Both the position numbers and the translations under genes were made by a program. 60,568 nt of DNA from Sphingomonas sp. CCH21-G11 (GTDB taxonomy: Bacteria; Pseudomonadota; Alphaproteobacteria; Sphingomonadales; Sphingomonadaceae), in NCBI RefSeq assembly GCF_001555965.1, contig NZ_LSHX01000015.1, forward strand, positions 1 to 60,568, in the 5' to 3' direction. The notes beneath the pieces were generated by a model that saw nothing but the letters and a program-made list of their open reading frames with translations, was not told the DNA's origin and did no database searches. Below are positions 27,363 through 36,212 of this stretch, one piece after another. Each line of letters opens with the position of its first letter. The stretch's first letter is position 1.

Positions 27363-28075
27363 CGCCCGACCGCCTTCAGCTGCGCCGCGAAGATCCGGGT
27401 GCAGCCGATGCGCGCCAGGCGGAGCAGGCGCAGCAGCCCTTCCTCGTCATAGGTCGCGCCTTCTGCGGTCGCCTGCACCTCGGCGATGCTGCCGTCACCG
27501 ATCAGCACGAAGTTGGCGTCGGCGTCGGCGGCCGAATCCTCGTCATAATCGAGGTCGAGCACCGGCGTGCCCTGATGGATGCCGCAGCTGATCGCCGCGA
27601 CCTGGCGGGTCAGCGGATCAGCGGCAATCGCGCCCGCCGCCATCAGCTTGTCGACCGCGAGCCGCAGCGCCACCCACGCGCCGGAAATCGACGCGGTGCG
27701 GGTGCCGCCATCGGCCTGGATCACGTCGCAGTCGATCGTGATCTGGCGCTCGCCCAATGCCTTCAGGTCGGTGACCGCGCGCAGCGAGCGGCCGATCAGC
27801 CGCTGGATTTCCTGGGTACGGCCCGACTGCTTGCCCTTGGCGGCCTCGCGGCTGCCGCGGGTGTGCGTCGCGCGCGGCAGCATCCCGTATTCGGCGGTGA
27901 CCCAGCCCTCGCCCTTGCCGCGCAGGAACGGCGGCACCCGCTCCTCGACGCTGGCGGTGACCAGCACGCGCGTGTCGCCGAAGCCGATCAGTACCGAGCC
28001 TTCGGCGTGGCGGGTGAAGTTCGGCTCGATGGTGATCGCGCGCATTTCGTCGGGGGCACGGCCGGATGGGCGCAT
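27359..28075 (-). CDS. rph: Ribonuclease PH
   Basis: 238 residues, a phosphate-dependent exoribonuclease that trims tRNA 3' ends. Conserved stretches: [58 protein letters not shown], and [14 protein letters not shown] near the end. GGAG lies eight bases before the ATG. First gene of an rph-rdgB operon that is divergent from hrcA. Confidence 0.97.
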   Translation of the reverse strand: MRPSGRAPDEMRAITIEPNFTRHAEGSVLIGFGDTRVLVTASVEERVPPFLRGKGEGWVTAEYGMLPRATHTRGSREAAKGKQSGRTQEIQRLIGRSLRAVTDLKALGERQITIDCDVIQADGGTRTASISGAWVALRLAVDKLMAAGAIAADPLTRQVAAISCGIHQGTPVLDLDYDEDSAADADANFVLIGDGSIAEVQATAEGATYDEEGLLRLLRLARIGCTRIFAAQLKAVGR

Positions 28076-28193
28076 CGATGTTTCTCCAGTTCGGGGTATC
28101 GCGCCCGGTTAGGCGCTTGGTCGCGCCGGGGCAACCGCGAAGCCGACGCGGCGATGCTTCCGTTCCGGCCCCGCCCGCCCTAGATAGGCCGCG

Positions 28194-29240
28194 ATGACCA
28201 GCGGCCCGCCCATCACCGAGCTGACCGACCGCGCCCGCGATGTCTTTCGCATCGCGGTGCAAAGCTATCTGGAAACCGGCGCGCCGGTCGGATCGCGCAC
28301 GATTTCGCGCATCTCCACGCTGAATCTGTCGCCCGCGTCGATCCGCAACGTCATGCAGGATCTCGAGGAAGCCGGGCTGCTCGCCGCACCGCACACCAGC
28401 GCCGGGCGCATGCCGACCGAGAGCGGGCTGAGGCTGTTCGTCGACGGCATGATGCAGGCGAGCGAGCCGACCGCCGACGAACGCGCCGCGATCGCCAGCC
28501 GGGCGGACGGCGCCGCGACGGTGGAGGAGGCGATCGCCAATACCACCGCGGCGCTGTCGGGCCTGTCGGCCTGCGCCGGGCTGGTGCTCGTGCCCAAGCG
28601 CGAGCCGGTCCTGCGCGAATTCAACCTGGTGCCGCTGTCCGAGGGCCGCGCGCTTGCGGTGATGGTCGGCCAGGACGGCTCGATCGAGAACCGCGTCGTC
28701 GACCTGCCGCGCGACGTGTCAGCCACCGCGCTCAACGATGTCAGCCGCTATCTGTCCGCTACGCTCGCCGGCCTGACGCTCAGCGAGGCACGCGCCCGCG
28801 TCGAACGCGAGATCCGCGAGGAGCGCGCCGCGCTCAACCAGGCGGCGCGCGTGCTGGTCGAGCGCGGGCTGGCGGTGTGGAGCCAGGACGGCGACGACCG
28901 CGCGGTGCTGATCGTGCGGGGTCAGGCGCAGCTCATCGACGCCGCGGCGCTGGAGGATATGGAGCGCGTCCGCCAGCTGCTCGACGAGCTGGAGGGCAAG
29001 GAGGAGATCGCCCGCCTGCTCGACCGCGCGCGCGACGGCGATGCGACCCGCATCTTCATCGGATCGGAAAACAAGCTGTTCGCGCTGTCGGGATCGTCGG
29101 TGATCGCGCGACCCGTGCGTGCGCTCGACGGCCGTGTCGTCGGCGTCGTCGGGGTGATCGGCCCGACCCGGTTGAACTATGCGCGCGTCGTGCCCATGGT
29201 GGATTTCACGGCCGCAACGCTCGCCCGCCTGCTGGGTTGA
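28194..29240 (+). CDS. hrcA: Heat-inducible transcription repressor HrcA
   Basis: 348 residues. N-terminal winged helix contains YLETGAPVGSRTISRISTLNLSPASIRNVMQDLEEAGLL and HTSAGRMPTESGLRLFVD; the C-terminus includes IFIGSENKLFALSGSSVI and GVVGVIGPTRLNYARVVPMVDFTA. HrcA represses groESL/dnaK-type operons by binding CIRCE elements; I saw no CIRCE copy in this window. Followed after 28 bases by grpE. Confidence 0.97.
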   Translation: MTSGPPITELTDRARDVFRIAVQSYLETGAPVGSRTISRISTLNLSPASIRNVMQDLEEAGLLAAPHTSAGRMPTESGLRLFVDGMMQASEPTADERAAIASRADGAATVEEAIANTTAALSGLSACAGLVLVPKREPVLREFNLVPLSEGRALAVMVGQDGSIENRVVDLPRDVSATALNDVSRYLSATLAGLTLSEARARVEREIREERAALNQAARVLVERGLAVWSQDGDDRAVLIVRGQAQLIDAAALEDMERVRQLLDELEGKEEIARLLDRARDGDATRIFIGSENKLFALSGSSVIARPVRALDGRVVGVVGVIGPTRLNYARVVPMVDFTAATLARLLG

Positions 29241-29268
29241 GCGCCACTCTACAAACGAACGGGATGAC

Positions 29269-29835
29269 ATGACCGACCACGAAACGACGCCTCAAGACGC
29301 CGAGCAACTGCGCGAGGAAACCGCCGCCGACGCCCCCGAAGTCGCCGAAGCCGACCGGACTGCGGCGCTGGAGGCGGAGCTGGAACAGGCCAAGGCAGAC
29401 CTGCTCTATGCCCGCGCTGAAACCCAGAACATGCGCCGCCGCGCCGAAAAGGAAGCCGCCGACGCGCGCACCTATGCCGCCACCCAGTTCGCGCGCGATA
29501 TCCTGTCGGTCGCCGACAATCTCAGCCGCGCGCTCGCTGCCATCCCCGCCGATCTGCGCGAGGATGAGAAGATGAAGGGGCTGGTCGTCGGGCTGGAAGC
29601 GACCGGACGCGAGCTTGAATCGGTGTTCACCCGCCACGGCATCACCAGGCTGGCCGCCAAGGGCGAGATGCTCGACCCCAATCGCCACCAGGCGATGTTC
29701 GAGGTGCCGAGCGACGACGTGCCGCCGGGCACCGTCGTCCAGGAAATCCAGACCGGCTATCTGATCGGCGACCGCCTGCTCCGCCCCGCCCTGGTCGGCG
29801 TGGCCAAGGCACCCGACTCGCCCGGCGCGGCCTGA
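29269..29835 (+). CDS. grpE: Nucleotide exchange factor GrpE
   Basis: 188 residues: an acidic disordered N-terminus, a long coiled coil (about 40-95; LLYARAETQNMRRRAEKEAADARTYA), and the C-terminal beta domain with NRHQAMFEVPSDDVPPGTVVQEIQTGYLIGDRLLRPALVGVAK. It exchanges ADP on DnaK. The start at 29269 lies 28 bases after hrcA; the earlier in-frame ATG at 29179 lies within hrcA. Confidence 0.96.
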   Translation: MTDHETTPQDAEQLREETAADAPEVAEADRTAALEAELEQAKADLLYARAETQNMRRRAEKEAADARTYAATQFARDILSVADNLSRALAAIPADLREDEKMKGLVVGLEATGRELESVFTRHGITRLAAKGEMLDPNRHQAMFEVPSDDVPPGTVVQEIQTGYLIGDRLLRPALVGVAKAPDSPGAA

Positions 29836-29958
29836 GGCACAAGCGCTCGCCGCCTTGAACGGCGGCGACGGAGCGGCACGCGTCGCCACCCCAGCGGCCA
29901 TTCGGCTCGCCGCGTCGCACGTGCAGGCCGATGCGCAACAATCTGAAATCAAAATCGG

Positions 29959-29999
29959 CTCCGGGACAACAGGTTAGTCAAACCCTCATTGTCCCGGAG
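29959..29999 (+). promoter_or_regulatory. Hairpin sequestering the ribosome binding site of the RTX gene
   Basis: CTCCGGGACAA (29959-29969) and TTGTCCCGGAG (29989-29999) are a perfect 11-base inverted repeat around a 19-base loop. The right arm contains GGAG, the ribosome binding site eight bases before the ATG at 30008. In the mRNA this stem would hide the site. A second possible helix pairs loop AGGTTA (29971-29976) with TAACCT (30000-30005); because those bases sit against the stem base, it would compete with the main stem. It could also be a DNA dyad operator. Function is inferred. Confidence 0.55.
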
Positions 30000-30007
30000 T
30001 AACCTCG

Positions 30008-30694
30008 ATGGGCAGAAAGCGGTCAGCACCGACCCCAGCACCCACACCGACGCCTTCACCGACCGTCCTGAGCGGCACCGAAGGCAATGATTCGCTCATG
30101 TGGGAAAGCCCGGCCGCCGGAACCGTCGATGGACGCGGCGGCTTTGACACGCTCACTATCAGCCTGGGCGGACTGACCACTGATCTGGTCATGACCGGTG
30201 CGCTGGGCTCGGGCGCGACCGCTTTATTGTCGACCGGCCTGACCATCCAGAACATCGAACTGCTGCGCATCCGAAGCGGCGGCGGCAATGACCGGCTGTT
30301 CGGCGGGGCCGGCGACGATTATTTCGCGACCGGCATCGGCAACGATTCCGTGGCCGGCGGCGGCGGCAACGATTGGCTGGATCTGGCACAGGGCGATAAT
30401 GTCGCCAGTGGCGGTGCCGGCGCGGATACCTTTTTCCTGCTCCACGACGGCAAGGTGACGATCACCGATTTCTCCGTCGACCAGGGCGACAAGATCCTGT
30501 TCGACATCAACGGCCTCGACATCCCGACCGCATGGGGCATCGCCAACGGCTTCATCCGGATCACCGACAGCAAGGCGGGCGCGGTGCTCGAAGTCGATTT
30601 CGACGGGTCGAGCACCGCGTTCGACTGGTCGGTCGTCGCCGTGCTCCAGGGCGTCAGCGCCGCTTCGCTCATTCCCGAAGCCTTCGCTGCCTGA
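30008..30694 (+). CDS. RTX (hemolysin-type calcium-binding repeat) protein
   Basis: 228 residues without a Sec signal peptide. After a Pro/Thr-rich start (about residues 7-20) comes a first SGTEGNDSL unit, then a block of nonapeptide-like calcium repeats at about 96-145 (GGGNDRLFGGAGDDYF, GNDSVAGGGGNDWLDL, GGAGADTFFL). The C-terminal 80 residues are rich in small and hydrophobic residues, as in type I secretion signals. Likely a secreted calcium-binding protein, but no type I secretion gene is in the window. Preceded by the hairpin over its ribosome site. Confidence 0.82.
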   Translation: MGRKRSAPTPAPTPTPSPTVLSGTEGNDSLMWESPAAGTVDGRGGFDTLTISLGGLTTDLVMTGALGSGATALLSTGLTIQNIELLRIRSGGGNDRLFGGAGDDYFATGIGNDSVAGGGGNDWLDLAQGDNVASGGAGADTFFLLHDGKVTITDFSVDQGDKILFDINGLDIPTAWGIANGFIRITDSKAGAVLEVDFDGSSTAFDWSVVAVLQGVSAASLIPEAFAA

Positions 30695-30748
30695 GGCGGC
30701 ACGTAGGCCGGGATCACCCCGCCGGCGGATTCGGCGGCGTAAACATGG

Positions 30749-31879
30749 CTAGGTGACTGGGCGAGCCGTCGCCGATTGCGACACGTTCAAGCGCGGCAGT
30801 TGCGCACGGATGGCGACGGGAAGCCGGTCGAGAAGCCATGACCGCATCGGGATCCACTTTGTCGCTACCATCAAGAGGGCTCCGCCGACGAGTATGGCGC
30901 TGATCGACCATGTGATCAGCCCTGCCGCGCCCAATATCCTGCTGAGCGCGACAAAGACGAAGATCACGCTAGACATCAGGATTGATCGGCGGTCCATCGC
31001 AAGCGCGAGGATCAGGAAGGCGCCGGCCAATAGCAGCGTTGCGAAAGCAGCCAACAAACCTGGATGAGCAAGGTCTTGACTATACAAGCGTTCCCAACCC
31101 GCCGGCCGGTCGCCAGCGCCGATGATCATCCGAAACGACGCACTAGCGATTTCAAGCCCAGCGATAGCATGCAGCCAGAAACCAACCTGGGATCGAATGG
31201 TCTCGCGGCGAACATCAGACATGTCCCACCAGATCGCGAGGGCCAAGGTGGTTAAGCCCGCAACGAGCAGAACCCAGCTCACCATCCACGTCGGCGCGCT
31301 TGGCGCGATCATACGCAGGAGATGGACTACGACATTCAGGGCAGCGACGACCATAGCGGCGTAGGCGAGCGGCAGCCGGAATCGTCTCCAGAACAGCCAG
31401 CATGCGAAACTAGTGCCGACTGCCGTAATCAGGCCACGAAGCGGGGAGATGACAGCCGCGGTGGAAGCGGGACCGCTTGCTGCTTCCCAGCTTAGTCCAG
31501 GCAGAAACTGAGCGTTCGCGAAGAATGTGCCCGCGCTGCCGACCGCAAAGGACGCAAACAGCACGTGCGCTGTCAGCAAGAGCCTTTGTCTACGAATCAG
31601 AAACTCGCTGAGCAACCATGCGACACCGGCGAGGATCGCGAATGAAGCGAGATCAATGATCGCCAGAAGGAACGCCATGCCGCCCGCCATCAGCAAAATA
31701 ACGGCGACTGCAGTCATCACGTCCGCAAACCCGGCCACGAGCTGAAAGGACTCTTCGGTGGACAGGGGCACGCCGCGCCGTCGTGCCGTCAGGTTGCGCA
31801 ATTTCTGGGCTGCCTCAACTGAGAGAATACCCGCGGCGACGCCCGCGTCGATGTCTTCGTCGTGATAGCTGGCGCTCAT
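30749..31879 (-). CDS. Polytopic membrane protein, DUF2157-like
   Basis: About 376 residues with roughly ten to eleven hydrophobic helices from about residue 50 to 350. The soluble N-terminus (DAGVAAGILSVEAAQKLRNLT) resembles the start of DUF2157/DUF4401-type membrane proteins; the assignment is tentative and no function is known. ATG at 31879 is preferred over TTG at 31900, but neither has a strong ribosome site. Codon use looks less GC-biased than neighbours (more A/T third positions), which may mean later acquisition. Confidence 0.6.
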   Translation of the reverse strand: MSASYHDEDIDAGVAAGILSVEAAQKLRNLTARRRGVPLSTEESFQLVAGFADVMTAVAVILLMAGGMAFLLAIIDLASFAILAGVAWLLSEFLIRRQRLLLTAHVLFASFAVGSAGTFFANAQFLPGLSWEAASGPASTAAVISPLRGLITAVGTSFACWLFWRRFRLPLAYAAMVVAALNVVVHLLRMIAPSAPTWMVSWVLLVAGLTTLALAIWWDMSDVRRETIRSQVGFWLHAIAGLEIASASFRMIIGAGDRPAGWERLYSQDLAHPGLLAAFATLLLAGAFLILALAMDRRSILMSSVIFVFVALSRILGAAGLITWSISAILVGGALLMVATKWIPMRSWLLDRLPVAIRAQLPRLNVSQSATARPVT

Positions 31880-32031
31880 CCCGCTAAGGTGACAAGACAA
31901 TGATAAGAAACGCTTAATTTCGGAATCGATCTTGGCTTTATTGGTGGACGCCGCGCGGGCGAGCGGGCGGGCGTTTACGCGCCGAAAGGCATCCTCGTGA
32001 CGAATGCCATTGAACCCCCTATCTCACGACC

Positions 32032-34791
32032 ATGCCCGCTGCCGATCGCTTCACGTCCGTCCGCAACCGCCGCGCGATCATTGATCGTCGGGCGGTGGCG
32101 GAGCAGCTCGACGCGCTGGACGGCCGCGATGTCGCCGAGCTGCGCCGGGGCGCGACGGCAACGCTCAAGGCGGCATTGCTCGCCGGCCGGGCCGAAATCG
32201 CGGCGCGGCTGCTCGCCAAACCGTCGCACGGCCACGAAATGGCTGCCTCCGGTGCTTTCCTGGTCGACCAGATCCTGCGCCTGTTGTGGGACTTCACCGT
32301 CAACCGACTCTATCCCAACGCCAATCCGACCGCGGCCGAACGCATGGTGCTGATCGCCGTCGGCGGCTACGGCCGGGGCGAGATGGCGCCCTATTCCGAT
32401 GTCGACATCGGCTTCATCACGCCCTGGAAACAGACCGGGTGGAGCGAGCAGGTGATCGAATCGATCCTCTACGCGCTGTGGGACATGGGGCTGACCGTCG
32501 GGCATTCGTCGCGCTCGCTCGACGAGACCATCCGCCAGGCGCGCGGCGACGTGACGATCCGCACCGCGCTGCTGGAGGCGCGCTATGTCTGGGGCGACAC
32601 CGCGCTCTATGACGAGGCCGCGTCGCGCTTCCGCGCCGAGGTCCAGTCGGATGTCCGCTCCTTCGTGGCGCAGAAGCTCGCCGAGCGCGACCAGCGGCAT
32701 CAGAAGATGGGCGACAGCCGCTATGTCGTCGAACCCAACGTCAAGGAGGGCAAAGGCGGGCTACGCGACCTCCACACCCTGTACTGGATCGGCAAATACG
32801 CGCTCGGTGTGCGCACTGCAGCCGAACTGGTCGACGCCGGCCTGCTGACCGATCAGGAATATCGCCAGTTCCGCCAGGCCGCGAACTTTCTGTGGGCGGT
32901 GCGCGGCCATCTCCACGCCATTTCCGGGCGCGCGGAGGAGCGGCTGACCTTCGACGTCCAGCGCGAGATCGCGCATCGGATGCGCTTTTCCGATCGCCCC
33001 GGCAAGTCGCAGGTCGAACGCTTCATGCAGCTCTACTTCCTGCACGCCAAGCGCGTCGGCGACCTGACCGGGCTCTTCCTCGCCCATTTCGACGAGAAGT
33101 TCGCCGCACCGCGCTTTTCGCGTTTCGGCCTGCCCAGCTTCCGGCGCAGCCCGCGCAGGCTGCGCGGCTTCAAGCTCGATCGCGGCCGGCTCGCCATCCC
33201 GAGCGACGATTTCTTCATGCGCGACCCCACGCGGCTGATCGAGATGTTCGCGCTCGCGGTCGAACATGGCATTGAAATCCATCCGCTGGCGATGCGCGCG
33301 GCGTCGCGCGACGCCCGGTTGCTGATCGATCACCGCGACGATCCCCGCGCCAACGCGCTGTTCATGGAGGTGCTGACATCGCCGCGCGCGCCCGACCAGG
33401 GGCTTCACGCGATGAACGAGGCCGGGGTGTTCGGCCGTTTCGTGCCCGATTTCGGCCGTGTCGTCGCGCAGATGCAGTTCGACATGTACCACCATTACAC
33501 CGTCGATGAGCACACCATCCGCGCGATCGGGCTGCTCAGCCGGATCGAGCGCGGCGAACTCGCCGAGGACCATCCGCTCGCGACCGGGATCATCGGCCAG
33601 ATCGTGTCGCGCCGGGCGCTGTATGTCGCGGTCCTGCTGCACGACATCGCCAAGGGGCGCGGCGGCGACCATTCGGTGCTCGGTGCGGAAGTCGCCGAGC
33701 GGCTATGCCCGCGCTTCGGCATGACCCCTGCGGAGACCGAGACGGTCGCCTGGCTGGTCCGCCATCACCTGCTGATGTCGGCGACCGCATTCAAGCGCGA
33801 CCTGTCGGATTTCAAGACCGTCCTCGACTTTGCCGAAATGGTCCAGAGCCCGCAGCGGCTGATGATGCTGATGGTGCTGACCATCGTCGATATCCGCGCG
33901 GTCGGCCCCGGCGTGTGGAACGGCTGGAAGCGCCAGCTGCTCGCCACGCTTTACGAATCCGCAGAGGAAGTGCTCCGGCTCGGCCACAAGCAGCGCGGCC
34001 GCAGCGAACGGATCCTGGCCAAGCAGGAAACGCTGGCCCAGGCGCTCGGCTGGGACGCGGCGAAGCTCCAGACCTATGTCACGACGCTGCCCGAAGCCTA
34101 TTGGATCGCCGAACCCCAGGACGTGCTCGAGCGCAATGCGCGGCTGCTGTCGCGCGACGGCACGGTCAGCCTGGCGATCGAGGCCCAGGTCTATCCCGAC
34201 CGCGACGCGACGCTCGTCACGGTGCACGCCGCCGACCATCCCGGCCTGTTCTATCGCATCGCGGGCGCGATCCACGCGGCGGGCGGCAATATCATCGACG
34301 CGCGCATCCACACCACCCGCACCGGCATGGCGCTCGACAATTTCCTGGTCCAGAACCCGCTGAATGGCGGGCCGTTCGGCGATCCGGCGCAGCTCGACCG
34401 GCTGAAGACGGCGATTGCCGACTCGCTCGCCAATCGCGCCAAGCTGACCGAACGGCTGCGCGCGCGCCCGCTGGTGCGGATGCGCGCGGAAGCCTTCACG
34501 ATCGAACCCAACGTGCTGATCGACAACAAGGCGTCGAACCGTTTCACCGTGATCGAGGTGAACGCCCGCGATCGTCCCGCGCTGCTCCACCATCTGGCGC
34601 AGGCGCTGTTCCAGTCGAAGGTCACGATTCATTCCGCGCACGTCGCAACCTATGGCGAGCGCGCGGTCGACACCTTCTATGTCACCGATCTGTTGCGCGA
34701 CAAGATCACGAGCGCGAGCCGGCTCAAGGCGCTGGAACGCCGTCTGCTCGATGCGGCTTCGGGTGACATCGATCTGGCGCACGCCGCCTGA
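32032..34791 (+). CDS. glnD: [Protein-PII] uridylyltransferase / uridylyl-removing enzyme
   Basis: 919 residues, the usual GlnD length. Nucleotidyltransferase motif GGYGRGEMAPYSDVDIGF near residue 105, then the GlnD domain, an HD phosphohydrolase domain (DEHTIRAIGLL, LHDIAKGRGGDHS), and two C-terminal ACT domains (VTVHAADHPGLFYRIAGAIHAAGGNI and IEVNARDRPALLHHLAQALFQSKV). It modifies PII proteins according to glutamine level, controlling nitrogen metabolism. Confidence 0.97.
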   Translation: MPAADRFTSVRNRRAIIDRRAVAEQLDALDGRDVAELRRGATATLKAALLAGRAEIAARLLAKPSHGHEMAASGAFLVDQILRLLWDFTVNRLYPNANPTAAERMVLIAVGGYGRGEMAPYSDVDIGFITPWKQTGWSEQVIESILYALWDMGLTVGHSSRSLDETIRQARGDVTIRTALLEARYVWGDTALYDEAASRFRAEVQSDVRSFVAQKLAERDQRHQKMGDSRYVVEPNVKEGKGGLRDLHTLYWIGKYALGVRTAAELVDAGLLTDQEYRQFRQAANFLWAVRGHLHAISGRAEERLTFDVQREIAHRMRFSDRPGKSQVERFMQLYFLHAKRVGDLTGLFLAHFDEKFAAPRFSRFGLPSFRRSPRRLRGFKLDRGRLAIPSDDFFMRDPTRLIEMFALAVEHGIEIHPLAMRAASRDARLLIDHRDDPRANALFMEVLTSPRAPDQGLHAMNEAGVFGRFVPDFGRVVAQMQFDMYHHYTVDEHTIRAIGLLSRIERGELAEDHPLATGIIGQIVSRRALYVAVLLHDIAKGRGGDHSVLGAEVAERLCPRFGMTPAETETVAWLVRHHLLMSATAFKRDLSDFKTVLDFAEMVQSPQRLMMLMVLTIVDIRAVGPGVWNGWKRQLLATLYESAEEVLRLGHKQRGRSERILAKQETLAQALGWDAAKLQTYVTTLPEAYWIAEPQDVLERNARLLSRDGTVSLAIEAQVYPDRDATLVTVHAADHPGLFYRIAGAIHAAGGNIIDARIHTTRTGMALDNFLVQNPLNGGPFGDPAQLDRLKTAIADSLANRAKLTERLRARPLVRMRAEAFTIEPNVLIDNKASNRFTVIEVNARDRPALLHHLAQALFQSKVTIHSAHVATYGERAVDTFYVTDLLRDKITSASRLKALERRLLDAASGDIDLAHAA

Positions 34792-34834
34792 ACCGCGTAT
34801 CCTCGCCCGCGACGGGCAGCGGGGAGCGGATCGG

Positions 34835-35215
34835 ATGGGGGTGCTGGGCATCGGCGGACTGTTCTTTCGCGCGCGCGATCCCGACGCGCTGAACGGCTGG
34901 TACCGCGAGCATCTGAACATCGGCGCCGGCTGCAACGCCGATGGCAGCGCGGGCGACGACTGGGCGTGGCAGACCGAAGCCGGGCCGGTGGTGTTCGCGC
35001 CGTTCAAGGCCGACACCGACTATTTTGCACCAGACAAGGCCTTCATGATCAACCTGCGGGTGCGCGACATCGACAGCCTGCTCGAGCAGCTTCACGCCGC
35101 CGGCATCGCCGTAGAAACGCGTGAGGAATGGGATCACCCCGATACCGGCCGCTTCGCCCGCATCCACGATCCCGAAGGCAACGCCATCGAACTCTGGGAG
35201 CCGCCCCAGCCATGA
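34835..35215 (+). CDS. VOC/glyoxalase family protein
   Basis: 126 residues forming one vicinal-oxygen-chelate unit: GIGGLFFRARDPDALNGWYREHLNI, INLRVRDIDSLLEQLHAAGI and RFARIHDPEGNAIELWEPP. The final glutamate (NAIELWE) is the usual metal ligand. The reaction cannot be named. Its start lies 43 bases after glnD, and its stop overlaps the next small gene as ATGA. Confidence 0.87.
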   Translation: MGVLGIGGLFFRARDPDALNGWYREHLNIGAGCNADGSAGDDWAWQTEAGPVVFAPFKADTDYFAPDKAFMINLRVRDIDSLLEQLHAAGIAVETREEWDHPDTGRFARIHDPEGNAIELWEPPQP

Positions 35216-35409
35216 CCGCCTTCTGGATCGCGATCGGTGCTGTCTTCATCGCGCTCGGCGCATCGGCCATTGCACGCATGGGCGCACAGGCCAAGACCAA
35301 AGCACGCAACGATCAGGCGGGCGGCAGCGACACCGGGTGGGTCGCAAGCGACACGAGCAGCAGCGATTGCGGATCGGGCGGCGACGGCGGTGGTGGCGGC
35401 TGCGACTGA
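35212..35409 (+). CDS. Small membrane-anchored Gly/Cys-rich protein
   Basis: 65 residues: an N-terminal helix (about 3-22, FWIAIGAVFIALGASAIAR), a short charged linker, and a tail of Ser, Gly, Asp and Cys (SSSDCGSGGDGGGGGCD). Function not recognised. The ATG overlaps the stop of the VOC gene, so translation is probably coupled. Gly-rich tails with flanking Cys occur in some small bacterial membrane proteins; two cysteines near the end could bind metal or form a disulfide. Confidence 0.65.
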   Translation: MTAFWIAIGAVFIALGASAIARMGAQAKTKARNDQAGGSDTGWVASDTSSSDCGSGGDGGGGGCD

Positions 35410-35462
35410 ACGAATGCGTGCGCCTATAGCGCGGGGCATGACAGCGACGATGAAACCGGAAC

Positions 35463-35488
35463 CGCTCATCCTGGGTAAGGCGTGAGCG
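35463..35488. repeat. Degenerate half-copy of the CATCCTGAGTAG repeat
   Basis: The stretch beginning CCGCTCATCCTGGGTAAGG and ending GAGC closely resembles the left end of the nested inverted repeat at 38826-38933 (CCGCTCATCCTGAGTAGGG there). It lacks the inner and right arms. Likely a remnant of the same dispersed element. Confidence 0.45.
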
Positions 35489-35521
35489 GGTTGGTGCAAC
35501 CAAATGCCATTTCACTCTAGC

Positions 35522-35543
35522 CCCTCCCCTTCAGGGGAGGGGT
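35522..35543. repeat. C/G-rich palindrome (CCCCTCCCC)
   Basis: CCCCTCCCC (35522-35530), loop TTCA, GGGGAGGGG (35535-35543): a perfect 9-base inverted repeat followed by TTGGGATGGGG. It sits just downstream of the infC stop. The same kind of element recurs at 60481-60568. It may act as a stabilising hairpin at the infC 3' end, but no T-run follows. Confidence 0.6.
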
Positions 35544-35571
35544 TGGGATGGGGCTCTCGGCAAACGCCGTG

Positions 35572-36120
35572 TTACTTCGGCGAGAGCACCATCAGCATCT
35601 GGCGGCCTTCCATGCGCGGATAGGCTTCGACCTTGGCGTCCTCGGCACAGTCCTCCTGCACGCGCTGCAACAGCTTCATGCCCAGCTGGCCGTGCGACAA
35701 TTCGCGACCGCGAAAGCGCAGCGTGACCTTGACCTTGTCGCCCTCGCCGATGAACTTGTGGATCGCCTTCATCTTCACGTCGTAGTCGTGATCGTCGATG
35801 TTCGGACGCATCTTGATCTCCTTGATCTCCTGCGTCTTCTGCGACTTGCGGGCCTGGTTCGCCTTTTTCTGCGCCTCGTACTTGAACTTGCCGACGTCCA
35901 GGAACTTGGCGACCGGCGGGTCGGCATTGGGCGACACCTCGACCAGGTCGAGCCCGACGCTCTGCGCCTGCTCCATCGCCTCGCGCGTGTACATGACGCC
36001 CAGATTCTCGCCATTCTCGTCGATGACGCGGACCTTGGGCGACTGGATGAATTCGTTGAACCGGGGGCCGTTCATCGGGACCGGCGGCGCCATCGGGCGC
36101 CGTGACATGGGAGGACGTAT
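35572..36120 (-). CDS. infC: Translation initiation factor IF-3 (probable AUA start)
   Basis: About 182 residues from an ATA codon at 36120-36118, or 178 from the ATG at 36108. IF-3 N-domain [27 protein letters not shown], linker [18 protein letters not shown]-domain [24 protein letters not shown] and [12 protein letters not shown]. The ribosome site GGAG (36132-36129) is eight bases from the in-frame ATA but 20 from the ATG, so initiation at ATA is more plausible. E. coli infC uses AUU, which lets IF-3 limit its own synthesis. Neither rpmI nor rplT follows. Confidence 0.93.
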   Translation of the reverse strand: MRPPMSRRPMAPPVPMNGPRFNEFIQSPKVRVIDENGENLGVMYTREAMEQAQSVGLDLVEVSPNADPPVAKFLDVGKFKYEAQKKANQARKSQKTQEIKEIKMRPNIDDHDYDVKMKAIHKFIGEGDKVKVTLRFRGRELSHGQLGMKLLQRVQEDCAEDAKVEAYPRMEGRQMLMVLSPK

Positions 36121-36212
36121 AGGGTTATCTCCTGTTGACCGTTATCATGACAATATAGTGCGGAACGCGCCCAGCGCAAAGCGGGTGCGTTGCGATCAGG
36201 CGCGTGGCGCAA

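Noticed and set aside
29847..29868. TCGCCGCC/GGCGGCGA hairpin after grpE as terminator
   Set aside because: The 8-base stem is perfect, but no T-run follows in either direction.
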